The notes beneath the pieces were generated by a model, which was not told the origin of the DNA, ran no database searches, and was given only the letters and a program-made list of their open reading frames with translations. From assembly GCF_001293395.1 (NCBI RefSeq), contig NW_015438364.1, positions 1 through 64,000 on the forward strand: 64,000 nt of DNA. Direction: 5' to 3'. The number at the start of each line of letters is the position of its first letter. Within the stretch, counting starts at the first letter, position 1. The DNA comes from Leptomonas pyrrhocoris. Lineage: Eukaryota; Euglenozoa; Kinetoplastea; Trypanosomatida; Trypanosomatidae. The position numbers and the translations under genes were made by a program. Positions 10,072-20,355 of the stretch are shown piece after piece.

Positions 10072-13000
10072 TTAAAAGCGGCGTGCAGGCGGCACACCGG
10101 TTCCCCGCGGTCCCATGTTGATGGGCATCTTTGTGGGACGAGAGGCGGGGGCGGCGGGCGGGGCTGACGATGACGAATGCGCCGCCGCCGTGCGAGCGCG
10201 TTTGCGTGGCCGGTCCTCGTCGTCGTCGCTGTAGCGATGTGCGCGGTCCTTCGCGGCGGCCTTGCGCTCCAGCTCATCCCAGTCCGCGTCGCTCGAGTCG
10301 TCGCTGGCGTCGCTGTCCGCATCCACGTCGCTCTCCTCGTCCTCCAGCCAGGAGCTGTCGTCGCTGTCGCTCGACTCCTCGTCCTCGTCCTCGTCCTCGT
10401 AGTAGGTGGAGTCGGAGTCGGAGTCGGAGTCCGCGTCGCCGCCCTCCTCGTCCTCCTCGTCGTTCGTCTCGTTGTTCAGAACGGACCAGCCTTCGCCACG
10501 CAGCCACGGGTCCCAGTCGGGGTCCTCGCGGATGTCCTTCATCGTGACGCGCCAGTTGGGGTTCACAGTCGTCTCCATGTAGTAGAGCCGCGCACTGAGG
10601 CACCAGTCCTTGATGTTCTCGAGGGAGTTGCGCGGGATCGAGCTGATGGTGACGACAGGCTTGTTGTAGTCCTTCAGGATAAAGGACATATCAAAGGTCG
10701 CCCCGCCCGGGATGACGCGCTCAAAGGACACCACCTCGATGTCCTCCGCGCTCTGTGTAAAGGCAGGGATGTCCGTAATCGCCCACAGCACCTCGCGGCT
10801 GGCCTTGAAGGTCGTCATGGACCGCGCGTGCACGCCGTCAAAGGCGAACTGGCTAGTTGGGAGCTGCGTCCTGATCTTGCTACGCTCCTCAACGGCGTAG
10901 GCGAAGGTGATGAACTGCTTGTTGGTCTGTTTAATGCGCTCCTCGTCACGCTCCTCGGCCTGCAGCTCCTCTTCATAAGAGCGTCGGACACCGCTGGCCA
11001 GCTCGCTGCTCTCCATCACCTCCGCGACAAATTGGATCTCCGTGACGCTCTTGCGGTTAATCTCAATCGGCTTCTTCAGCGTGACGTGGTAAATGACGTA
11101 GATGCTTTTCACTGCTGGCTGGAAGATGACGTGCTTAATGTTGTCGAAGAGCATGTCCACCGGAACACCGCCCAAAAAGGAAAAGCGCAGTCCGTTGGCG
11201 TGCAGTTCGAGGTTGCCAACGCAGCCTTTGTTCTGACGGCTGGAGCTGGTGATCGGCGGGCGGATCTTCACGGTCGGAAGGCGTAGCGGATTCGGCGCCA
11301 GCGTCAGCCTGCCCGAGGAGGCCGAGGTCAGCGCACGTTTCCTCGCAGCGTCCTCGTTCTTAATGCGCTGCTGTACGCCTTGGATGGCGATTTGGGCATC
11401 CGTGAAGACGTCCCGCGTGCTAGAGTAGGTCAGCTCCTTTACAAACACCTTCGTACGGTTCATCTTATAGCCGACGTTGGACTCTTGCATGCTGTGGAAG
11501 GTAACCGTCATCGTGTACTTGTCTCCCTCTGCCTTCACGTCGACCTTGTTGATGGTCGAAATGTGAAATGACACGGGCCGCCCGCACACCGGGAGCCACA
11601 CCACCTTCTTGTCCGTCTGTACAACGATGCCGTTCTTGCCCTCCTGCGGCGGGAGGCGGTCGTCCGGCTTGTAGGGGTTCAGTTCACCAAAAGCGAGGCG
11701 GCCCACGTCGCAGGTGCGGTACTCCTCCGTGGACGTTTGCGAGCCTTTTTTGCCGCCGGCGGCAAGGAACTCCTCGTGCAACTCACTCAGCAGCTGCCGT
11801 AGCTGCTGCTCGCGCTGCGCCTCACGCGACAGAATGACAGTTTCAGATTGTCCCTGGCGGGTGATTTTGCTGAGGTTGCGCTGCGCCTGTGCCGACGCCG
11901 CCGCATCCTCGTCACCGGCGGTGTCCTCGAGGTCCTCGTAGAGAATCTCCTCCACCTTGCGGGCCACCTTGGTCTTCAGCTCCGCGACGCCGTTGTGGAC
12001 AACTACCGTGTCCGTCAGCTCCACATCGAAGGTGTCCTCGGCCCCGTCGCTGGCGACGCCCTCAAGGACGACGCGCGTCACGAAGCTCATGCCATCCGCC
12101 ACAGTTGCCGTGCCCTTCGGTGAGATGGTGCCGCGTGCCTCTAGCACCAGCAGGCCAGTGGAAAAGCCGAGCGTCTTGGACAGTTTCGCCGCGAGTGTAG
12201 CGTTGAGCTCCGTTGCGTACTGCACGACTGTCGCGTAGACATCGTTCACTTTTGCACCAGGCACGAGCGCCTCCATCAGCTTGGCGCTCACGTCGTAGGC
12301 AAACTGATACGCCTCCTTCGCGTTAGGCGGCGCAGAGGACGCGACCAGAAGCGTGCGACCGAGGAACGCGGTGTAGCCGGCGTTCTTCAGGCCGTAGCGC
12401 ACCACTACAACATCACCGTGAGTAGGCGCATTGCAAGAAGCTTTCAGCGTGTCCTCGTCGACGTTGAGCTGCGACTTGTACGTACCTTTGTGGAAGATAC
12501 AGGGAGGCAGCCCAGTCACCAACGAAAACTCCTCCGTATCGAGTCTCTCGAGGCCTTGAATGGTGTTGGGATGCTCCAGCTTGGCGTACAGCATCTGCCG
12601 CACATCGTAGAGCTTCTTCGGGCTGCGCTCTGACATCTCGCTCGCGATGTGGTCCCGTGCGTAGCGACGGAAAACGGCGCAACAGAGACCCGCCGCCTTT
12701 TCCACGCAGCTCAGCGCCGCTTCGTCCTTCACAAAGAGCAGCTCTCCCAGCACCGGGGCAGCGGAGAGGATGGCGTCGGACGGCAGGGTGGACTTCACCG
12801 CCTCTACAAAGGCAGCGGCGAATGCGCCTTCCTGGATGGCGAACTCGTTCAACGGAGCGCCGATCACCTTGCCGGAAAGGAGTGCGGCTATACGCGGCTT
12901 GGCCGCCTCCACACCGCTCACCACCTCCACCGCGTGGTGCTCCGCCTTCGTCGCTGGCGGCGCAATGTCCACTCCATCAGCGTGAATGAAGAGCGTCACT

Positions 13001-13236
13001 TCCTTCGTGATGATCGCGGCCGCGTTGGTCACAGGTTCTTTTGCCTCCAATAAGTACTGAACCATCGCCTGACCGCGCTGGTTTTCTGGGGTGTTGACGC
13101 TGCGCTCACCGAACACACACGCCCACCCACCACATTGTGCCGCTGTCGCCTCACCCGCATCGGCAGCCGACTGCCACTGCTGAAGAACAGTGGCGAGTCT
13201 CGAGGCAGACACGGTGTACCGAGCCGCAGAGGACAT
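10072..13236 (-). CDS. SPT16: FACT complex large subunit SPT16
   Basis: 1054 residues from an ATG at 13236; yeast and human SPT16 have about 1040. Domains in order: an aminopeptidase-P-like N-terminal domain (about 1-430, pita-bread fold without metal ligands), a linker, the SPT16 middle domain with its dimerisation and double-PH regions (about 520-920, including KVVWLPVCGRPVSFHISTIN and WAITDIPAF), then a strongly acidic Asp/Glu/Ser tail (about 930-1015) and a basic C-terminal end (KRAR). FACT moves H2A-H2B dimers during transcription and replication. The mRNA leader is probably about 50 bases, from a T-rich tract and AAG acceptor near 13288. In kinetoplastids the usual partner POB3 is encoded elsewhere. 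Confidence 0.95.
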   Translation of the reverse strand: MSSAARYTVSASRLATVLQQWQSAADAGEATAAQCGGWACVFGERSVNTPENQRGQAMVQYLLEAKEPVTNAAAIITKEVTLFIHADGVDIAPPATKAEHHAVEVVSGVEAAKPRIAALLSGKVIGAPLNEFAIQEGAFAAAFVEAVKSTLPSDAILSAAPVLGELLFVKDEAALSCVEKAAGLCCAVFRRYARDHIASEMSERSPKKLYDVRQMLYAKLEHPNTIQGLERLDTEEFSLVTGLPPCIFHKGTYKSQLNVDEDTLKASCNAPTHGDVVVVRYGLKNAGYTAFLGRTLLVASSAPPNAKEAYQFAYDVSAKLMEALVPGAKVNDVYATVVQYATELNATLAAKLSKTLGFSTGLLVLEARGTISPKGTATVADGMSFVTRVVLEGVASDGAEDTFDVELTDTVVVHNGVAELKTKVARKVEEILYEDLEDTAGDEDAAASAQAQRNLSKITRQGQSETVILSREAQREQQLRQLLSELHEEFLAAGGKKGSQTSTEEYRTCDVGRLAFGELNPYKPDDRLPPQEGKNGIVVQTDKKVVWLPVCGRPVSFHISTINKVDVKAEGDKYTMTVTFHSMQESNVGYKMNRTKVFVKELTYSSTRDVFTDAQIAIQGVQQRIKNEDAARKRALTSASSGRLTLAPNPLRLPTVKIRPPITSSSRQNKGCVGNLELHANGLRFSFLGGVPVDMLFDNIKHVIFQPAVKSIYVIYHVTLKKPIEINRKSVTEIQFVAEVMESSELASGVRRSYEEELQAEERDEERIKQTNKQFITFAYAVEERSKIRTQLPTSQFAFDGVHARSMTTFKASREVLWAITDIPAFTQSAEDIEVVSFERVIPGGATFDMSFILKDYNKPVVTISSIPRNSLENIKDWCLSARLYYMETTVNPNWRVTMKDIREDPDWDPWLRGEGWSVLNNETNDEEDEEGGDADSDSDSDSTYYEDEDEDEESSDSDDSSWLEDEESDVDADSDASDDSSDADWDELERKAAAKDRAHRYSDDDEDRPRKRARTAAAHSSSSAPPAAPASRPTKMPINMGPRGTGVPPARRF

Positions 13237-14123
13237 GAGGCCAACACAGTACTTTTTATCACTGTACGCAAACAGAAAGATAAACCACTTAAAAAAAAAA
13301 ACTGGATAAATTGGTTATTAATTTCCTTCTCGCTGCGCTCACAACAAGAACCAGCAACAAAAGACGTGGGTCTATGTCTGCGTTTGCTCTTCGTCTGGGT
13401 GTCGTTTATCTCTGCGTGCTCGCGTACCTCTGTGCGATTTACTTGCGGTAACCAAAACACAATTTGAAAATGGAGAGAGTGTTTAAACACAGAGCTGAGT
13501 GTGGTCCAGCTCGAAACGCTTCTCAAAGGTGTCGAATACTTCGGTCGGCGTCAGATGCCCCGTGTTGACGAAATTCAAATAAGAAAGCGGAGAAGTGAAG
13601 AAAAATGAGATGGAGAGAACGCAAAGGAAGATGGAAAACTCGAAACTGGTAACAGATCAGTCTTGCCTTTTACGCTCCTAAATAGAAATAGCTAAAGCAA
13701 TCGGAACACCGCTGGAAGATGCTACGTTGATGGTTTCGCGCCTCACTCACACACACACACACACACACACACACTTCCCCTTACGATTGTATCCTACAAC
13801 TTCTGCTCACGCACAATGGAAGCACAAGGAGAGATTTAAGTAAAGTGTCGGAAGGCGTGGTGAAAACGAGCATCACCACTTTGTTTGAAAGGTAGCGGCT
13901 GCAACGCAACTTGAACGTATTAGAGTAGACAGGGCACTCGTCAACAGGAACTTTTTTTTTAGCGGTGGTGGTTTTGCTTTAGTTCGAATTGATGTTGTTT
14001 CCTCGTTTTTTTAGCCCTCAACATTTGTGAATGACACCGACCCCAACGACGCATCGCAGCTCAACAACCCTGCGTCACAGGAACACCTGGCAGGAGTAAT
14101 ACGGTGAGAGCACGCAAACGAAC
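13237..14123. other. Intergenic region (887 bases)
   Basis: Contains the SPT16 splice acceptor (T-rich tract 13291-13300) and the uL3m 3' UTR with a CA microsatellite. A 58-codon open stretch at 13483-13656 without an ATG ends in a protein-like sequence (see findings). Otherwise nothing gene-like. Confidence 0.55.
13748..13774. repeat. (CA)13 microsatellite
   Basis: CA run on the plus strand in the gap between SPT16 and uL3m. Confidence 0.95.
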
Positions 14124-15527
14124 TCACGTCTTCACACGTTTGTACTTCAAAATCTTCGCGCGCCTCGCCTCCTGCTGCTTCTCGTGCGCGCGTGTGCGCA
14201 GACCCATCAATTTGTACTTGCGCGACTTGCGCAGGTTTTGCCGGTACTTCTTCCTCGCCTCGATGTACTTCTTCATGTCGTACACCTTCTTCTTTGGTGC
14301 GGCCGTGGTGGGCTTCGCGCTCTTCGCGTCTTCAACGTCCGACTGGCTCACCAGCTGTGCCGAAACGAACTCATCCCTGAAGTACGTGTACAAGGGTGGC
14401 GATGTCAGTTGGCACTCGTCGGTGGCGAGTTTGCTGAGGTCCTCCTCCTCGCTGGGAATAAAGGTCGGGAAGGCGGGCAGCCCGCGGTGCTCGTTCCACA
14501 GCGTGTAGCCTTTCGTATTGATGGTGTCGCTGAACTTCACGTACGTGCCGACGTCCGCGTCGATTAAGGTGGGGAGGTATATGAGAGAGTTTTTGTAGTC
14601 GATGCGCCACACTGGCACACCCTGGTAAGTCTCCGCTGAGGCGCCAGTCTGGCCGGCCATGCGGTGCCCGGGGAAGATGCGCTTCTGTCCCTCGGCGCCC
14701 ATGCAGCCCGGACGGCGCTGCCATTTCGAGTCGCCGAGCCACACGTAGCCGCCATCGAAGCCGTGTCGGAACATGACACCCTGAAAGCCGTAATCTGTGT
14801 TCTGGAAGGTAATCGTGACCTCCTGCCCAGGCTTGAAGTGGCGCACATCCAGTTTCGTGCCCACAGGGGCGTAAGCATCCGGTGTAATCGGGAAGCCAGC
14901 AGACACGTGCTTCACCGGTACGCCGGCCGCCTTGTAGAAGGACGCCACGTGCGGCTTGTGGAACTCCACCGGTACGTTCATGGCGCCGACGAAGACCTTG
15001 TCCGTGCCGACGTCGCCGTTGCGCGTGCTGTGCTTCACAATTTGATTATCAGGGAACCAGAAGGCAGTGCAGTCGAACTGGTTGCCCAGCTCATCGTAGT
15101 CCTTGCAGGTAAAGACCTTCACGCCGATCAGGCCGAAGCGGACACTGTAAAACATGTTAAACTCGCCAAAGGGGGGCGGGTTGTCCCAAGCGCGGGTGTC
15201 CTGGTACAGCTCCGGGAACTTCTCCCGCAAGCGAGTAAAAGCGTCGTACTTATCCTCACGAATGGCGTCGTACGTCGTCTGCAGCTGCTCCACCTGCCAC
15301 TCGCGCGGGTTCTCTGGGATTTTGGGGTAGAGGCTCATCCGGTCTCCGTGGTCGAAGAGGTAAGGGTAGTAGCAGTGGTACATGTCGCGGTCCTTCTCCT
15401 CCATCATAGAAGGGTAACATCGATACCAGTCGGTGCGGACGCGACGGTCGCCCGGTCCGCCGCCGGTGCGCCACCGCTGTGCCACGCCGGCGGCTGCACA
15501 GAGAGCATCACGGCGAAATCGCAGCAT
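14124..15527 (-). CDS. Mitochondrial large-subunit ribosomal protein uL3m
   Basis: 467 residues from an ATG at 15527. The N-terminus (MLRFRRDALCAAAGVAQRWR) is a typical mitochondrial presequence. The uL3 core lies at about 215-345: FKPGQEVTITFQN, GFQGVMFRHGF, then an SK..RRPGCMG loop and HRMAGQTG, which match the bacterial and organellar L3 signature that reaches toward the peptidyl-transferase centre. The protein is roughly twice the size of bacterial L3, with N- and C-terminal extensions typical of the protein-rich kinetoplastid mitoribosome; the C-terminus is Lys/Arg-rich. A CCGTAG acceptor near 15597 would leave a short upstream ATG frame; an ATTTAG nearer the start would not. Confidence 0.92.
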   Translation of the reverse strand: MLRFRRDALCAAAGVAQRWRTGGGPGDRRVRTDWYRCYPSMMEEKDRDMYHCYYPYLFDHGDRMSLYPKIPENPREWQVEQLQTTYDAIREDKYDAFTRLREKFPELYQDTRAWDNPPPFGEFNMFYSVRFGLIGVKVFTCKDYDELGNQFDCTAFWFPDNQIVKHSTRNGDVGTDKVFVGAMNVPVEFHKPHVASFYKAAGVPVKHVSAGFPITPDAYAPVGTKLDVRHFKPGQEVTITFQNTDYGFQGVMFRHGFDGGYVWLGDSKWQRRPGCMGAEGQKRIFPGHRMAGQTGASAETYQGVPVWRIDYKNSLIYLPTLIDADVGTYVKFSDTINTKGYTLWNEHRGLPAFPTFIPSEEEDLSKLATDECQLTSPPLYTYFRDEFVSAQLVSQSDVEDAKSAKPTTAAPKKKVYDMKKYIEARKKYRQNLRKSRKYKLMGLRTRAHEKQQEARRAKILKYKRVKT

Positions 15528-16130
15528 TTGACCGCGTCCACAGAAGCCGCAAAACTAAATGCACGTTTCGTCTTGCGGTGGAATGCGCACCATTAAACTA
15601 CGGCGGTGCGCGGCGAAATGAAATGAAGAAGGTGAGGGAGGAGGAGGAAGCAATCGCGGTGCAGAGCGTATGCGAGGAGCAGGAACAGAATGGACACCCA
15701 TTTTGGCACGTCGCAACGTGTCGTAGAGCGAAGTCTTTATTGTCTCTGAGCAGAGTCAGAAGATGGTGTACTACAAGCACCTGCCTTTTCTCTCTTTACC
15801 TGTTTCCGCCAAAAAAAAAAGCATGTACGTAAACGGTCGCGAGGTTCGCAGCCCGTTACACCGCGTGCACGAACACTCACACACACACTAGCGTGATTCA
15901 CTACACTGCTGGGGTGACTGCCTTGATAGCAAGTGCAATCATTAAAGAGGAAAAAGCCTCCATCAGACCTATATTCATTCCGCCTCAGCACGCGAGTGAG
16001 CGACACGATGCTCCAACACAAACTACAGAAAGAAAGAAAAGAGGAGGAGCTCCACCGCCCTCATGAAGCATACACACACACGGAGAGAGAACAAAGCGCG
16101 TACTGTCGTGCTGATGAAGTGCAGAGCACA
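15528..16130. other. Intergenic region (603 bases) with a possible micropeptide
   Basis: Two strong minus-strand polypyrimidine tracts are present, one serving uL3m (about 15610-15655) and one at 16027-16050. The second has no large gene after it and precedes the 25-codon frame at 15901-15978. Confidence 0.55.
15901..15978 (-). CDS. Possible 25-residue hydrophobic micropeptide
   Basis: A strong pyrimidine tract (minus strand of 16027-16050) ends in CTGTAG at 16023; the first ATG after it, 44 bases on, starts a 25-codon frame. The peptide has one short hydrophobic helix (LMIALAIKAV) and could be a single-pass membrane micropeptide. Frames this short arise by chance, and the acceptor could belong to a longer alternative leader of uL3m. 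Confidence 0.2.
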   Translation of the reverse strand: MNIGLMEAFSSLMIALAIKAVTPAV

Positions 16131-16976
16131 TCACCGCTTCCCAAGTGACGAGGCCGGGTCGTAACTTTTTGTAAGATCGAACAGGCGTTGTTCTATCGGA
16201 GAGCGAAAGGCGTGCTGCGGCTCCATAAGAGTAAAAAGGTAGCGCAGTGTAGCATGATCGCGGTAGAAACGGGTGTTCAGCACCGCCGACTGCGGAATGT
16301 CGGCCCGCAGCTGCTGTACCTCAAAGGGTGCGTGCTTAAACCAGCGGTGCGGGAAGGTCCGCCACGTTGCGCGGTCCAGCGGACGGCGGTACTGGTGCAC
16401 GCCATCGGACCTCAGATCACGGTGCCCCTTCCCGGCACTCTGCACCAGTCGGTCCAGCACCGGCTTCGTGAGCAGCAGCAGCACCTTGTTGCCCCATTCC
16501 AGAAAGAGCTTGTTCGCTTCGTGAAAGTCCTTGGCGGAGAGGTAGTTATTGCGGCGGTGGCAACTGCGGTCACCGTGTTCGTGGATGAGGCGGCGCGTTC
16601 GCTCCGGCTTCGGCTCACGAAGGGAACGCTTCACCCGGCGCTCAAAGAGAGATTTGTCGGCGCTCGGGTCGGTGAAGCGCAGGTGGGCAATCATCGCGTA
16701 GCACAAATCGTGCAGCTCCTGCGAAGCGGCCTCGAGCTCATCGAAGTCCTCGTCAAAGGCAGCGTCGCCCTCTGCTCGCACATCCGTGGAAGGCAGGTGT
16801 GCCGTCTCTTCGTTGTGTCGCTGCTCACCTGTCCTGGGGCGCAGCTCCACATCTGCTGGTGGCGCAGAAGAAAGCCAACGCTGCTGCATTTGTGAAGGCG
16901 GCGACGCGGCACAGAGTGCACGGCGCAGAAGCGAGGACCCGCCCCGCGCCCTCATTCCGCACACTAAGCGCTGCAT
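16131..16976 (-). CDS. Conserved-looking protein, probably mitochondrial, function unknown
   Basis: 281 residues. The frame is open further upstream but only through a GTG; the ATG at 16976 gives MQRLVCGMRARGGSSLLRRA, a clear mitochondrial presequence. The mature part is rich in Arg, His and aromatic residues and looks helical, with an acidic segment near 80-100 and a basic C-terminal half. I see no enzyme motif. Size, presequence and basic character would suit a kinetoplastid-specific mitoribosomal or RNA-processing protein, which is only a guess. A very C/T-rich tract at about 17195-17235 (minus strand) is the likely splice signal. Confidence 0.75.
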   Translation of the reverse strand: MQRLVCGMRARGGSSLLRRALCAASPPSQMQQRWLSSAPPADVELRPRTGEQRHNEETAHLPSTDVRAEGDAAFDEDFDELEAASQELHDLCYAMIAHLRFTDPSADKSLFERRVKRSLREPKPERTRRLIHEHGDRSCHRRNNYLSAKDFHEANKLFLEWGNKVLLLLTKPVLDRLVQSAGKGHRDLRSDGVHQYRRPLDRATWRTFPHRWFKHAPFEVQQLRADIPQSAVLNTRFYRDHATLRYLFTLMEPQHAFRSPIEQRLFDLTKSYDPASSLGKR

Positions 16977-17561
16977 CGAAGAGCCCGGTGTACCAGTACT
17001 AATACAACAAGAAAAACAAAAGACCACCACAAAACGGTCGTTGCGCTTATCAGTGTTCTCTGTTTTTAGAATTTCGCGGTCCAGTTTTTAATTCAACGCC
17101 GACGGAGTGTGAAAGGCAAAGAGGAGCACGAATAGCGCACCACACACCCATGCACACGCACACACGCAGCAGCAAGCACACACTCGAGACAGGGTTTGAC
17201 GGGAGGGGAGGGGAGGAGGGAGGAGGGGAGTTGACCAGTAAACGGCTGCAAGAAGAGCAAGTAAATCACAATTCAAGTGCAACATGGAAACAGAACAGGC
17301 GCCCTTTGACCGCGCAACTTTGGCGCAAGCACCGTCCAACCTAATGACACGTTTTATTTCAATTGGGAAGTGCATAGCAACATCAATCCTTTCACCGTTT
17401 CCACGTGTTTGAATAATTCTTATTGCGCTTTAAATGGCATTCCTTCCAATCTAAGTATTCTGTGATAATGTAACGGGGAAAAGGAAAATTGCCTTCAATG
17501 AGAAGGCCAGTACTGGGAAAACACCAAAAGGAAAGAGGTCAGTACCGCTAGAGGGCAGCTG
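16977..17561. other. Intergenic region (585 bases)
   Basis: Holds the C/T-rich tract used by the gene at 16131-16976 and the 3' UTR of the next gene. A 95-codon ATG frame at 17088-17375 runs straight through the tract and is not credible as protein. Confidence 0.55.
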
Positions 17562-19592
17562 CTAGTCCAGTACGATGTGTCGAAGATGGGCGCTCAGCTT
17601 CTCTAATTCAAACACATCCTTCACGGCAAGCCCGGACTGCACGAAGCACACCACCGCCGCGCTTCGACCTTCCAGCTGCTCTAGCAGAGTGCTAGACAAC
17701 TTCTCCGGCACGTGCACCGTCTCCACACGCGCATCTGGAGCTGAGGAGGAGCCTACAGTCATTTCCAGGTGACAAGGAAACGAGCGCGTACCTGCTGACA
17801 AGGCGGTGCAGAACTGCGATGCTGTCCCACCGTAGAAGCTGCGCAGCTCCAAGTTTGGAAAGAGAAACAACAGTCCCAGCAGCAGTGGCGCACTGTCAGC
17901 GGAGTTGCCTACCACTTCATCGTCAGCATTGGTATTTGTTAGATGCAGCAAAGTCACACTCACCGGGGGCTGCACCGCTGTCGAGGCCAGGTGGGTCAAA
18001 ATTGAATACTGGCTCCATATGTTTGCTGCTGTCGTAATGTAGGAGCATCGACGTATCAGTGATACCCACAGCACATGATGGGCATCAGCCATCGTCTTTG
18101 CACAAGCGGCGACCGTGCCGTCGCTGCAGTAACGCCGCTGCAGCTGCAGCTGCGCGGAAAGCAGTGTGCTATGCGTGAAGGCAACACACCAGCAGCCCCT
18201 CACATCCACGCCTGTACCCGACACCCAGGCCAAGGGAGTAACACAAACATCTTGTCGCTTAATAGATGATACTAGTGCCTTCTTGTCCTCGACTGTCCAT
18301 CCCCGGCCTCGCTGCAGCACCGCCGAAAAATACGAGCTGTCTAGCCGTTCACCCAATTCGGGTTTGAGGTTCACAGAAAATGATGCGTCCGCAGCAGCGG
18401 AGGTCGACGCTGCGGCGGCGGCAGCTGCGGCGACGTCCATCGAATTGACAAGATCTCTGCTCTCCAACGCCAATGCATCGAGGATGTACACCTCCTCTGC
18501 CACTAATGTGTTGTACAAAGGGGAGATGCACTCCTCCACCTGGTCGCACAGAACCGCATTCCGATGTGCGGCGGAGGGGCTGATGGAGCTGCGCAGCGCG
18601 GCAAGAAGCGCCGTCGATGTTTCATCGCACGGCTCAGGCGCGGATGCCACGACGGCGGAGGACGCCGCACCGCCACCGAGGAGAGCCGCGGCCCAGGTAA
18701 GAAGGATGTGAGCAGCCGAATCACGTGACAACTCACAGACGCGTCTGGCAGCAGTCCTCAATTCTTCAACCAGCGCTGTATCTTGCGAACTACCACACAG
18801 CGCATACGCGGTCACAAACATCCGCAGCAGCGCAGTAGCAGATCCCGTGGAAAGGGTCTCCTTTTGCACCGCCACCTGCTCCAACAAGCTGTGCGTGTCC
18901 ATCAACGTCATGCGGTGACCGGCGCACAATTGAAGAAGCGTGTCCTCCAACGGCACAGTGTGGCGCGACGTTGCGTGGATGGCGCGGACGGCAAGCTGAA
19001 AAGCCTCCGCCACCTCCGATGTCTTCACCTCCGCACCCGACTTAAACACAAGTAGATGCCGCTGGCGGTGCTGCAGCTTGGCGTACGCAAGCACCTTCAG
19101 CCGCTCCTGGTGCATCAGCCAGAGCGAGGCCGGCGCCTTCTGCCAGAGGTCCGCCACGTACTCCTTGGTGTGTCGTATCCACACGCTGTCGAGGGGATGA
19201 CAGCGGAACCAGCCCAAGCACACCGCACCGTCCGGCAGCATGACCAAATCAAAGAAGGGTCGCCATGTCGTCTGTGTGTTGTCCGCCATCGCGGAGCTCA
19301 ACAGTGGCCCCGTCGGCATCTGCAGTGCCGCGCTGCACGCCGGCGACGGTTCGGAGTCGCCGTGGAGGCACAAGTCCTCGTAACAGCGAATAATAAAGTC
19401 CTTCTCAAAGTCGGTCATCTCGTAGATGTTCTCCGTGAAGGTAGGCAGGGTGCTGTTCGACAGTGTGGTGGAGTGGGTACTAGTAGGTACTGTGCTGCCG
19501 GGTGGTCCGCCTCCGATGCTCAAGATGAACGGCGAAGAATTCCTAGCGCAGATGCGGCTCAGCAGCCGTCGCCCAGGAACCGGACGCCTCAT
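17562..19592 (-). CDS. Large protein of unknown function, possibly mitochondrial
   Basis: 676 residues from an ATG at 19592; the frame extends upstream only to a TTG. The N-terminus (MRRPVPGRRLLSRICARNSS) looks like a mitochondrial presequence. The rest is mainly helical with long Leu/Ala runs, an Ala-rich stretch near 380-395, and no motif I recognise. The start is uncertain: between the nearest pyrimidine tracts (minus strand of about 19615-19655) and this ATG there is no AG, and the first AG falls inside the codons ATGAGG. Either splicing uses TTCAG near 19736, or the true start is the next in-frame ATG (MTDFEKDF, about residue 59). Its position between mitochondrial and translation genes says little. 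Confidence 0.75.
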   Translation of the reverse strand: MRRPVPGRRLLSRICARNSSPFILSIGGGPPGSTVPTSTHSTTLSNSTLPTFTENIYEMTDFEKDFIIRCYEDLCLHGDSEPSPACSAALQMPTGPLLSSAMADNTQTTWRPFFDLVMLPDGAVCLGWFRCHPLDSVWIRHTKEYVADLWQKAPASLWLMHQERLKVLAYAKLQHRQRHLLVFKSGAEVKTSEVAEAFQLAVRAIHATSRHTVPLEDTLLQLCAGHRMTLMDTHSLLEQVAVQKETLSTGSATALLRMFVTAYALCGSSQDTALVEELRTAARRVCELSRDSAAHILLTWAAALLGGGAASSAVVASAPEPCDETSTALLAALRSSISPSAAHRNAVLCDQVEECISPLYNTLVAEEVYILDALALESRDLVNSMDVAAAAAAAASTSAAADASFSVNLKPELGERLDSSYFSAVLQRGRGWTVEDKKALVSSIKRQDVCVTPLAWVSGTGVDVRGCWCVAFTHSTLLSAQLQLQRRYCSDGTVAACAKTMADAHHVLWVSLIRRCSYITTAANIWSQYSILTHLASTAVQPPVSVTLLHLTNTNADDEVVGNSADSAPLLLGLLFLFPNLELRSFYGGTASQFCTALSAGTRSFPCHLEMTVGSSSAPDARVETVHVPEKLSSTLLEQLEGRSAAVVCFVQSGLAVKDVFELEKLSAHLRHIVLD

Positions 19593-20355
19593 TAAGGTGT
19601 GAATTATCCAAAAGGTGCAAAAAAAAAGGTTAATGGTAAGTGAAGGGAGAAAAAAGCGTCGGCGCGTTGCCAATGCAGAGCACCAATTATCCAACAGCAA
19701 AGGTGTTGTGATGGGGCGCCGCTGCCGCCTCTGAACGTTGAGTTCGTGCTGATATTAAATGGGAATTGACGATGGAGAAGGTCGGAAGGCAAACGTAGGA
19801 AAAAAATTAAGCGAGTACGCAGTCAGTTTGTGAACGCAGTCAAATGGATGCGCTTCACAGAGAGAAGGAAAGGACTTCGTAGCCATTTCTTTTCCTTCTT
19901 CCTTTTTTTTTATTACTGTGATCGCATCTCATCAAAACACGAGAAAGAACACGGCATAACGCAACGATCATCGCCATACGAAAGGTGCGCGACGGCCGCC
20001 GGTTGCAGCTACTGAGTTACCCGTCACGCGAAAAGTGGCGTACTCGTTGTAACCCACGCTGGGCGGAAAAGAGCGGAACGTGTTCTCGGGTGCGCTCTAA
20101 CGCGGCACTCGATGTTGCCGAAATGTACGTTCTCATGTTTTACTTTCGAAGTATCGTGAGAACACCGCAGTTACTTAATAGAAGGGTAAACCAAACTCAA
20201 CGCACTGCTCGATAGCTTCCCATACCTTTAGTGTCGTGAAACATCAAAAGAAAGGTCCACAGCTCCTCTCCTTGTCGATCACCGTGAAACAGCCCTGAAG
20301 GATCACTCTACCATTTCCAGCATAATTGCAGCAGCCCCTGGTCCGGACAGAGGCT
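19593..20355. other. Intergenic region (763 bases)
   Basis: Holds the leader of the gene at 17562-19592 and the TrpRS 3' UTR. Unusually, 19885-19915 is pyrimidine-rich on the plus strand, against the local bias. No gene seen. Confidence 0.55.

Noticed and set aside
17088-17375. 95-codon minus-strand ATG frame
   Set aside because: It translates directly through the C/T-rich splice tract and TG-rich repeats of the next gene, giving Leu/Pro/Cys runs.
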